A stretch of DNA of 32,433 nucleotides from Caldifarciminota bacterium (GTDB lineage Bacteria > Hydrothermota > UBA3073 > JACQXS01), in assembly GCA_023129235.1 (NCBI GenBank), contig JAGMCN010000024.1, forward strand, positions 1-32,433, read 5' to 3'. Made by a program: the position numbers and the translations under genes. The notes below the pieces were generated by a model, which saw nothing but the letters and a program-made list of their open reading frames with translations, did not search any database and was not told the DNA's origin. Each line of letters begins with the position of its first letter. Position 1 is the stretch's first letter. This document shows positions 26,079-32,433 of the stretch, piece by piece.

Positions 26079-27190
26079 ATGGTTTCTCTCACAACTTCCT
26101 CAATTTCTTTTATCATCCTGTCCAAACCAAAGTATTTAGTCACACGCTCTTTTCCTCTCTCTCCCATTGATTTTGCAAGCTGAGGATTCACAATCAATTT
26201 ATTTACAGCTTTAGCAATTGACTTTGGGTCCTTTGCAGGAACCAAAATTCCAGTTACCCCATCCTCCACAACTTCTGGAATTGCTCCTTCTTGCGTTGCT
26301 ACAACAGGCTTGCCCATAGCTCCAGCTTCTATAAGGATTCTCCCAAATGGTTCTGCTTGAACAGAAGGACAAACTAAAACATCTAATTTAGCCATATAAG
26401 AACTTATATTCTCTTTTTCACCTGTAAATTGAATTTTGCTATTTAATCCTGAACTTTGGGCAATCTCTTTGAGTTGTCTTAAATATTCTACATCACCAAA
26501 AATTGGACCTCCAACTACCAAAAACTTCACATCAGGAACTTCTTTTATTATCAAGGGTGCAGCTTTGATAAAATATTCTATTCCTTTCCACCGTGCAATT
26601 TGTCCTACATATCCCACTGTCGTGAGTCGTGAGTCGTGAGTCGTGAGTCGTGAGTCGTGAATTCTTATCCCATTATAAATAATCTTAACTTTTTTGCCTT
26701 TTGGAAACTCATTTGCAACTGCTTTTGAAATCGCAATTATATGAGTAGAGAGTAAATAAAGTCCAAGAAGCCATGTTTTCGCAGTTATGCTCTTTGGTAG
26801 AATATCTCTAAAATGAGAAATGCAAGGAATCCTTGCAAGCTTTCCCGCAATCGCCCCTACAAAATGAGCTTTTTGAGTATTAGTATAAATAAGTCTTGCT
26901 CCCTCTTTTCTTAACAAATTAAAGAACCGCATTATTAGAGAAGGCAGGTTATAAATATCTGATAAAGAAAAGAGCTTCTCTCTTCTTCTTATAAGTACTC
27001 CCCGAGGCATAGGAAAATGAATACATCTTATCCCTCTGGATTCAAAATTAGAAATCACCTTATCACTTGGACTCACAAATATAGGCTCAACTCCCCGAAT
27101 TTCGGACATTATATCCAAAAGACTATGCTCAGCACCTCCCATTTTTTGTGAGTGGTCAAAAAACAAAACCTTTTTCACTTTTATTTGCAT
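26063..27190 (-). CDS. Glycosyltransferase family 4
   Basis: KKVLFFDHSQKMGGAEHSLLDIMSEI...VGYVGQIARWKGIEYFIKAAPLI...CPSVQAEPFGRILIEAGAMGKPVVATQEGAIPEVVEDGVTGILV. Confidence 0.92.
   Translation of the reverse strand: MQIKVKKVLFFDHSQKMGGAEHSLLDIMSEIRGVEPIFVSPSDKVISNFESRGIRCIHFPMPRGVLIRRREKLFSLSDIYNLPSLIMRFFNLLRKEGARLIYTNTQKAHFVGAIAGKLARIPCISHFRDILPKSITAKTWLLGLYLLSTHIIAISKAVANEFPKGKKVKIIYNGIRIHDSRLTTHDSRLTTVGYVGQIARWKGIEYFIKAAPLIIKEVPDVKFLVVGGPIFGDVEYLRQLKEIAQSSGLNSKIQFTGEKENISSYMAKLDVLVCPSVQAEPFGRILIEAGAMGKPVVATQEGAIPEVVEDGVTGILVPAKDPKSIAKAVNKLIVNPQLAKSMGERGKERVTKYFGLDRMIKEIEEVVRETINKNT
26619..26660. repeat. 7-bp perfect tandem repeat GTCGTGA x6 inside the GT4 gene
   Basis: Six exact copies; encodes IHDSRLTTHDSRLTTV. 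Confidence 0.97.
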
Positions 27191-27218
27191 ATCTTATCTT
27201 AAAGTTCCTTTGTGTCAA
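27191..27218 (-). promoter_or_regulatory. Putative promoter TTGACA-N16-TAAGAT for the GT4 gene
   Basis: -35 at 27213-27218, -10 at 27191-27196, abutting the annotated ATG. Confidence 0.45.
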
Positions 27219-27229
27219 GAAGAAAAAGC

Positions 27230-27257
27230 TTGACCATTGGATGTTTTAGAATATATT
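27230..27257 (+). promoter_or_regulatory. Putative promoter TTGACC-N16-TATATT, divergent from the previous
   Basis: -35 at 27230-27235, -10 at 27252-27257; ATG at 27265. Confidence 0.5.
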
Positions 27258-27264
27258 TCAACAA

Positions 27265-27597
27265 ATGATTACTGACCTCGCAAAACAACTTGGCAAAGCA
27301 ATCGGAGAAACTCAAGAATACAAAACCTTCCAAGAAAAAAGTAAGGTTATAGAAAAGGATAAAGAGTTACAAAAACTCCTGAAAACCTTGAACGAGAAAA
27401 AGATAGAAATTGACAAGAAATTAAGAACAGGAAAACCAGTGGAGCCGGAGGAAAAAAGAGAAATTAAGGATATTGAAGACAAGTTAAGGAATAATAAAAC
27501 TTTTATGGAGTTTGCTCGGGCACAAGAGTCCTATTTTAATATTCTAAATAGAATTAACCAGGCAATGGCAGAAGGAACAAAAGAAGCATCTACTTAA
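27265..27597 (+). CDS. YlbF/YmcA-family protein
   Basis: AKQLGKAIGETQEYKTFQEKSKVIEKDKELQKLLKTLNEKK...FARAQESYFNILNRINQAM. Confidence 0.75.
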   Translation: MITDLAKQLGKAIGETQEYKTFQEKSKVIEKDKELQKLLKTLNEKKIEIDKKLRTGKPVEPEEKREIKDIEDKLRNNKTFMEFARAQESYFNILNRINQAMAEGTKEAST

Positions 27598-27600
27598 CCG

Positions 27601-27930
27601 ATGACTAAACCACCTCCTCAATTTATTATTATATATACGACTTTCCCCCATCGCAGACAAGCAAGAAAGCTCGCTATGAACTTAATTAAGGAAAAACTTA
27701 TTGCTTGTGCTAATATCTTTAAAATTGATGCCATATATGAATGGAAAAAGGAAATTAATGAAGCAAGAGAGTATGGCGTTTTCCTGAAAACTCGTGCAGA
27801 ACTTTATCCTCGCGTAGAGGCAAAGATAAAAGAACTCCACCCTTACGAAGTTCCTTGTATAATTTCGTGGAAAATAAAGCAAGGGTCTAAAGACTTTTTG
27901 GACTGGATAGCCAATAATGTCAAAGAATAG
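27601..27930 (+). CDS. cutA: CutA1-type divalent cation tolerance protein
   Basis: IIYTTFPHRRQARKLAMNLIKEKLIACANIFKIDAIYEWKKEINEAREYGVFLKTR...LHPYEVPCIISW. Confidence 0.92.
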   Translation: MTKPPPQFIIIYTTFPHRRQARKLAMNLIKEKLIACANIFKIDAIYEWKKEINEAREYGVFLKTRAELYPRVEAKIKELHPYEVPCIISWKIKQGSKDFLDWIANNVKE

Positions 27931-28216
27931 ATTAACTCAACATCCGATACTGGAGTTCAAAAGAGGCAAGAAGATTAAGTTTTACTTTGAAGGCAAGGAG
28001 CTTGAAGCTTACGAAGGAGAAACCGTAGCATCTGCTCTTATTGCTTCTGGAGTAAAAGTCTTTAGCCATAGCAAGCGTCACAATCGTCCAAGAGGATTTT
28101 TCTGTGCAATTGGCAAATGCTCAAGCTGTTTTATGGAAATTGATGGTGTCCCAAATCAAATGACCTGTATGCGACTCGTTCAACAAGGAATGCAAGTAAG
28201 ACGTCAAGAAATTTAG
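27917..28216 (+). CDS. [2Fe-2S] ferredoxin-like protein (HcnA / sarcosine-oxidase alpha N-terminal type)
   Basis: FYFEGKELEAYEGETVASALIASGVKVFSHSKRHNRPRGFFCAIGKCSSCFMEIDGVPNQMTCM. Confidence 0.85.
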   Translation: MSKNRLTQHPILEFKRGKKIKFYFEGKELEAYEGETVASALIASGVKVFSHSKRHNRPRGFFCAIGKCSSCFMEIDGVPNQMTCMRLVQQGMQVRRQEI

Positions 28217-28226
28217 GAGGAATAAG

Positions 28227-28970
28227 ATGAAAAGAAAAAAGTTAGTCTTGTGTATAATAATTATTGCATCTTTATGGGGATGTACGCCACTTGTAAAATT
28301 AGAGTACCCATATCCTCCAATAGCCTATCAAAAATCAAAATATAAAGTTTATATTGACAAATTCGTTGACATGCGTCCTAAAATAGAAAAGAAAGGATCT
28401 TCTTTTATTGATTTGCTTATGCAGAATGACCCATTTATGCCTCTTCCTGAGGTTCGGTTCAAACCTGAACCACCTGCTGAATTTCTGAGAAAAGCTCTGG
28501 TAGATAGAATGAGTGAAATGTTTGAGATAGTTTCTGATCCTGATTCCGCTGATTTTTCTCTTGAACTCTTTCTAAACCACTTATCAATTCGTCAAGTGCC
28601 CTCTACGGCATTAAAAATACTTTGTAGGAGCACGTTGATGCTTGAAACAGTGCTTATTTGGTATTGGATAGCACCGGAGTCTTTCGAGAGTATGCTTGCA
28701 GAGAAACAGTGGCTTTGGCTCCCTCTAGGATTTTCGGTCGGTGCTTTGGGAAGTATGCTTATTCTCAAAATGGACTACGAAAGCCAAATAACAGTTGATT
28801 TGAAAATAAAAGATAAAGAAGGCACTGTTATTTCTCACAAAGAACTCTCTCGCAAAAGGTTTACCAGGTTACCTATGAAATCTCAGATGGATACTTCAAA
28901 AGAATTGAACATTTTAATTAAGGAAATTATGGATAAGATGACTTATCATCTAAGTCATATAATCCAATAG
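28227..28970 (+). CDS. Predicted lipoprotein of unknown function
   Basis: Lipobox LCIIIIASLWGC; SD GGAGGAATAAG before the ATG. Confidence 0.7.
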   Translation: MKRKKLVLCIIIIASLWGCTPLVKLEYPYPPIAYQKSKYKVYIDKFVDMRPKIEKKGSSFIDLLMQNDPFMPLPEVRFKPEPPAEFLRKALVDRMSEMFEIVSDPDSADFSLELFLNHLSIRQVPSTALKILCRSTLMLETVLIWYWIAPESFESMLAEKQWLWLPLGFSVGALGSMLILKMDYESQITVDLKIKDKEGTVISHKELSRKRFTRLPMKSQMDTSKELNILIKEIMDKMTYHLSHIIQ

Positions 28971-28972
28971 CA

Positions 28973-29713
28973 ATGCTTTTTAATAAACAATTAAATCTTT
29001 GGATAATTATATCTGGAGTATTTATGTCTGGATGTCAGCCATTTCCTGTTTCCACTCTTCGGACTCCAAGGATTGAGGATGGAACAACTATTAAATTGGG
29101 AAGTGAGATGTTAAATCCCCAATTTAATGATTATGTTGAGGACAGCGTAGGTTCTCATATAGATTTTTTAAAATCAAGTTGTGCAATAATAGAAGTAAGT
29201 CAAGGAAAAGAGACATTCATAGGATGGCCTATCAACACGAAAATTCGTTATGAAGTAGGCAGTTCTTGCCACTTCTTGTATCCCCATCAAAAACGGAATG
29301 TCGGAGGTTACATGGAGGAACAGTCTACTCAAAGCTCACTCTTTGAAGACTTGTATTGCAATAATTGTACTCATTACAAAGTTCAATATAAAAATGTAGC
29401 TCTTTGTTATAAATTTGGCTTTCCTTCCTTTTTTCAAAGTTTTTCGATTATTGTTGCTCCAGATTTTAAAGATAAAGCGTTTATACCTTATTTTGCAGGT
29501 GCAATTTCTGGTGGACCAATAAGAACAACAGGCATTTATGAGGAAGTTAGTACTTCTTTTACAGGCTCTCTTGGAATAGAGCTATCTATCAGAGAGAACT
29601 TGAAAGTTCTTAGTGAGATGAGCTACGCATATTTTCCATTATACGATAGTCTTGGGACTAAATCTTCATATCCAATTTTTGGAGTAGCAACTACTTATAA
29701 CTTTTCAAAATGA
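28973..29713 (+). CDS. Predicted lipoprotein of unknown function
   Basis: N-terminal LWIIISGVFMSGC lipobox-like; beta-rich C-terminus. Confidence 0.65.
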   Translation: MLFNKQLNLWIIISGVFMSGCQPFPVSTLRTPRIEDGTTIKLGSEMLNPQFNDYVEDSVGSHIDFLKSSCAIIEVSQGKETFIGWPINTKIRYEVGSSCHFLYPHQKRNVGGYMEEQSTQSSLFEDLYCNNCTHYKVQYKNVALCYKFGFPSFFQSFSIIVAPDFKDKAFIPYFAGAISGGPIRTTGIYEEVSTSFTGSLGIELSIRENLKVLSEMSYAYFPLYDSLGTKSSYPIFGVATTYNFSK

Positions 29714-30861
29714 AGACAGATGTTCTTGTAATAGGTGGTGGGCCGGCTGGGTTGTCTGCGGCTCTTGCTGCAAAGAAGCTTGGGGCTAAAGTGTTGATAG
29801 TAGATGAGAATCCGAAGCCAGGTGGTCAACTTATAAAACAGACTCATAAATTCTTTGGAAGCAAAAAGCACTGGTGTGGCGTAAGAGGAATTGATATTGC
29901 GAGCTTGCTCCTAAACCTCGTGAATGAGCATACCCGTCCCGACATCCCGACCCCGTCGCGGTCTCAGGGCAGGGCGAAACAGGTCGGGAAGGCAGAAATA
30001 TGGCTTAATGCTTCTGCTGTCGGGATTTACAATGAGAACAATAAGAAAGTAGTTGGAGTAGTTAAGGACGAGGAGTTTATACGAGTTGAGACTCGTGGTA
30101 TAATTGTTAGTGCTGGAGCTCAGGAAAATATGCTCAATTTTGAAAATAATGACCTGCCGGGAGTTTATGGAGCCGGTGCGGTTCAGACTCTTGTGAATGT
30201 TTATGGAGTTCCACCGGGAGAAAAGGTTTTAATGATTGGTTCAGGCAATATCGGGCTTATTGTGTCATATCAGCTTATGCAAGCTGGGATTCAGGTTGTC
30301 GGGATAGTGGAGGCGATGCCTAAAATTGGTGGGTATCTGGTCCATTCTGCGAAAGTCAGGAGACTCGGAATCCCAATTTGGACATCGCATACAATAAAAG
30401 AAGCACTTGGCACCAACGAAGTCAAAGGAGCAGTTATTGCGGAATTAGACTCCAAATGGAATGAAATCCCGGGAACCGACAAGAAGATTGATTGTGATGT
30501 TCTATGTCTTGCAGTGGGGCTTACTCCATCAACCGAGCTTCTACAACAGGCAGGATGCAAGATGCAATATATCTCTGAATTAGGGGGTTATGTCGCCTGG
30601 CACAATGAGTATATGCAAACAAGTATCCCAGAGATTTATGTCGCAGGAGACATATCAGGAGTAGAGGAAGCCGTGGCGGCAATCCTTGAGGGTCGTATTG
30701 CAGGAGCATCCTGTGCCAAAGAAATTACAGGAACCAAACTCTTTGATGCAGAAGAAATCATTCATCAAACTCTACAAGAGCTCGCAGAATTCAGGAATGG
30801 TCCTTTTGGCGAAAAAGCAAGCATCGGGAAAAAGAAGCTATTAAATGGTTCGTTACTTTAA
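29710..30861 (+). CDS. FAD/NAD(P)-binding oxidoreductase (HcnB / opine or sarcosine oxidase alpha-like)
   Basis: MKTDVLVIGGGPAGLSAALAAKKLGAKVLIVDENPKPGGQLIKQTHKFFGSKKHWCGVRG...VLMIGSGNIGLIVSYQLMQAG...EIYVAGDISGVEEAVAAILEGRIAG. Confidence 0.88.
   Translation: MKTDVLVIGGGPAGLSAALAAKKLGAKVLIVDENPKPGGQLIKQTHKFFGSKKHWCGVRGIDIASLLLNLVNEHTRPDIPTPSRSQGRAKQVGKAEIWLNASAVGIYNENNKKVVGVVKDEEFIRVETRGIIVSAGAQENMLNFENNDLPGVYGAGAVQTLVNVYGVPPGEKVLMIGSGNIGLIVSYQLMQAGIQVVGIVEAMPKIGGYLVHSAKVRRLGIPIWTSHTIKEALGTNEVKGAVIAELDSKWNEIPGTDKKIDCDVLCLAVGLTPSTELLQQAGCKMQYISELGGYVAWHNEYMQTSIPEIYVAGDISGVEEAVAAILEGRIAGASCAKEITGTKLFDAEEIIHQTLQELAEFRNGPFGEKASIGKKKLLNGSLL
29932..29992. repeat. GC-rich element with inverted arms TCCCGACC...GGTCGGGA inside the oxidoreductase gene
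   Basis: Arms at 29945-29952 and 29982-29989; marked GC contrast with flanking coding sequence; encodes TRPDIPTPSRSQGRAKQVGK. Confidence 0.7.
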
Positions 30862-30884
30862 AAAAATTAAAGTGCTGTTAATAG

Positions 30885-30913
30885 TTGACAAGTTATTATC
30901 TTATGTTAAAAGC
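30885..30913 (+). promoter_or_regulatory. Weak putative promoter TTGACA-N16-TAAAAG upstream of the second 21-bp array
   Basis: -35 at 30885-30890; -10-like TAAAAG about 30907-30912. Confidence 0.3.
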
Positions 30914-30927
30914 TTAAAGGATAAGTT

Positions 30928-31071
30928 ATGTTGAATTATATGCGAGTGTCCAGAAGAAATAGAGAGGAGTCTGGAGTAATCAGACAGAAGTCTGGAGTAA
31001 CGGGACAGGTGTCCGAAGTAATGGGACAGGTGTCCGAAGTAATGGGACAGGTGTCCGAAGGGACGGGATAG
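30928..31071 (+). CDS. 47-aa heptapeptide-repeat mini-ORF
   Basis: MLNYMRVSRRNREESGVIRQKSGVTGQVSEVMGQVSEVMGQVSEGTG*; SD-like AAAGGA upstream; not in the ORF track (below the length cut-off). Confidence 0.4.
   Translation: MLNYMRVSRRNREESGVIRQKSGVTGQVSEVMGQVSEVMGQVSEGTG
30947..31071. repeat. 21-bp tandem array: palindrome GGACANNTGTCC (12 bp) + 9-bp spacer, about 5.5 units
   Basis: Palindromes at 30961-30972 (AGAGAGGAGTCT, degenerate), 30982-30993 (AGACAGAAGTCT), 31003-31014, 31024-31035, 31045-31056 (GGACAGGTGTCC); half-site TGTCC at 30947-30951. Confidence 0.9.
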
Positions 31072-31084
31072 TTCTATATGAAAG

Positions 31085-31501
31085 ATGGTTAATATAAATT
31101 GGGAAGAGCTTTGCGAGGCAATAGGGGATTATAGCCAAACTCGGTATTACTTTTTAAATAAACTCACAGGCGAATTACTCGTGCTTTCAGAATATATGAG
31201 TGAAGCTGGGAAAATGGAGCTGAGGAAAAAACTGGGTCCGAGTAAGTTAAGTGATTATATGCCTGTTAAAATGCTTGCGAGTCGCGAGGGGTACAAAATG
31301 ATGGAAGATTTTGTTGAAGTTCTTTATGATGTTAAATTAAAGGAGCACCTCAAGGAAGCCCTTTCATCAGAAAATCCATTCAAGAAATTCAAAGACCTTG
31401 TGATGAAGCATCCTGAAGAAAGGATTCACTGGCTTGAATTTCGTCAAAAGAAGCTACGAGAACAAGCAGAGATGTGGCTAAAGCAAGAAGGGGTTATTTA
31501 A
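31085..31501 (+). CDS. UPF0158-like conserved hypothetical protein
   Basis: INWEELCEAIGDYSQTRYYFLNKLTGELLVLSEY...NPFKKFKDLVMKHPEERIHWLEFRQKKLREQAEMWLKQ. Confidence 0.6.
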   Translation: MVNINWEELCEAIGDYSQTRYYFLNKLTGELLVLSEYMSEAGKMELRKKLGPSKLSDYMPVKMLASREGYKMMEDFVEVLYDVKLKEHLKEALSSENPFKKFKDLVMKHPEERIHWLEFRQKKLREQAEMWLKQEGVI

Positions 31502-31504
31502 AAA

Positions 31505-31532
31505 GTAGGGGCGTTAAATTGAACACCCCTAC
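31505..31532. repeat. Inverted repeat GTAGGGGCGTTAAATTGAACACCCCTAC
   Basis: 7-bp perfect arms GTAGGGG/CCCCTAC with further inner pairing; in the UPF0158-pyrH gap. Confidence 0.8.
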
Positions 31533-31567
31533 AGGACAGTCGCCAGAGCAAAGACAATATCAAGATA

Positions 31568-32272
31568 ATGTATAATAGAGTTTTGCTTAAATTGAGTGGT
31601 GAGATACTGAAAGGAGAACAGGAATTTGGGATAGCTCCAGATGCTTTAAAATATTTATCGCAAGAGATAGTAGAAACGCATAACTCCGGAGTCGAACTTG
31701 CAATTGTAATAGGTGGAGGCAATATATTCAGAGGCGCTAAGGACGCAGATAAACTTGGAATAGAGCGTGTGGTAGCTGATTATGTAGGAATGTTGGCTAC
31801 GGTAACAAACGCACTTATATTGCAGAACGCACTGGAAGAATTGGGTAAAGTAACTCGCCTTATGAGTGCTATAGAGGTAGCAGAACTTGCTGAGCCATAT
31901 ATAAGAAGAAGAGCAATAAGACACCTCGAGAAAGGACGGATATTACTCTTTGCTGCGGGCACAGGAAATCCTTATTTCACAACAGATACAGCGGCTGTGC
32001 TTCGTGGAATTGAGATAGAAGCAGATATTATATTTAAAGGGACTAAAGTAGATGGAGTTTATTCAGGCGACCCCGAAAAAGAGAAAGATGTAAAGTTCTA
32101 CAAAAAACTTTCTTACTCAAAGGCTTTGGAGGAAAAATTGAGGATAATGGATTTGACCGCAATTACTTTATGCTCAGAGAATAAGCTTCCTATAAGAGTG
32201 TTTAATATAAGGGAAAAGGGCAATCTCAAGAAAGTTATAGAAGGCAAGGAAGTCGGGACCTTAATATCATAA
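31568..32272 (+). CDS. pyrH: UMP kinase
   Basis: YNRVLLKLSGEILKGEQEFGI...VIGGGNIFRGAK...GTGNPYFTTDTAAVLRGIEIEADIIFKGTKVDGVYSGDP...IRVFNI. Confidence 0.97.
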   Translation: MYNRVLLKLSGEILKGEQEFGIAPDALKYLSQEIVETHNSGVELAIVIGGGNIFRGAKDADKLGIERVVADYVGMLATVTNALILQNALEELGKVTRLMSAIEVAELAEPYIRRRAIRHLEKGRILLFAAGTGNPYFTTDTAAVLRGIEIEADIIFKGTKVDGVYSGDPEKEKDVKFYKKLSYSKALEEKLRIMDLTAITLCSENKLPIRVFNIREKGNLKKVIEGKEVGTLIS

Positions 32273-32287
32273 ATAAGGAGGTAATTG

Positions 32288-32433
32288 ATGAAAGAAATAG
32301 AGGATATATATAAGCAAACGAATGAGAAGATGGAAAAAACAGTAGAGGTATTGCACAATGAATTTATTAGGATAAGAACGGGGAGAGCATCCACCGGATT
32401 AGTTGAAGGAATTAAAGTAGAATCTTACGGAAG
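32288..32433 (+). CDS. frr: Ribosome recycling factor, N-terminal part (runs off the window)
   Basis: MKEIEDIYKQTNEKMEKTVEVLHNEFIRIRTGRASTGLVEGIKVESYG; SD AAGGAGG upstream. Confidence 0.93.
   Translation, partial: MKEIEDIYKQTNEKMEKTVEVLHNEFIRIRTGRASTGLVEGIKVESYG

Noticed and set aside
26821-26837. 17-bp palindrome TGCAAGGAATCCTTGCA in the GT4 gene
   Set aside because: Encodes an ordinary GT4 segment (LARIPCISHFRD); no second copy seen, so probably chance.
31655-31924. Minus-strand ORFs opposite pyrH
   Set aside because: Antisense to a clear UMP kinase gene.

Overview
The window is 32.4 kb of AT-rich bacterial chromosome. Gene content (T9SS-type C-terminal sorting domains, a PorU-like C25 protease next to a PorV-like barrel, an orphan V-type ATPase subunit D) suggests an FCB-like or candidate-phylum lineage, but I could not verify taxonomy. 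From left to right it holds: a glycan/exopolysaccharide cluster (membrane glycosyltransferase, GT2, two methyltransferases, hexapeptide acetyltransferase, sugar transferase, leuS, outer-membrane protein, Wzc/GumC-like kinase, SLBB protein); atpD, a small membrane protein and a methyltransferase; a T9SS cargo/PorU/PorV block; comEC and two GT4 glycosyltransferases; ylbF-like, cutA, a ferredoxin-like protein, two lipoproteins and an FAD oxidoreductase; then a UPF0158-like gene, pyrH and the start of frr. The strongest unusual signal is a pair of unrelated-sequence tandem arrays (10922-11167, minus orientation; 30919-31077, plus orientation) with the same architecture. Each has a 21-bp unit made of a 12-bp 5-2-5 palindrome plus a 9-bp spacer. 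Each opens with GGATAAGT, then exactly 20 nt, a half-palindrome and a 9-nt spacer. Each closes with GGGATAGTTYTAT at the stop codon of a heptapeptide-repeat mini-ORF that sits directly in front of the next gene. The palindrome sequence differs between the arrays, and arm changes within one array are compensatory. A second theme is many short tandem repeats (7-8 bp units) and small palindromic repeats lying in-frame inside conserved genes (leuS, GT4, acetyltransferase, PorU, FAD oxidoreductase), one of which forms a signal peptide. ComEC also appears to have lost the HxHxDH metal-binding motif of its beta-lactamase-like domain. No tRNA, rRNA, CRISPR array or transposase was recognised.
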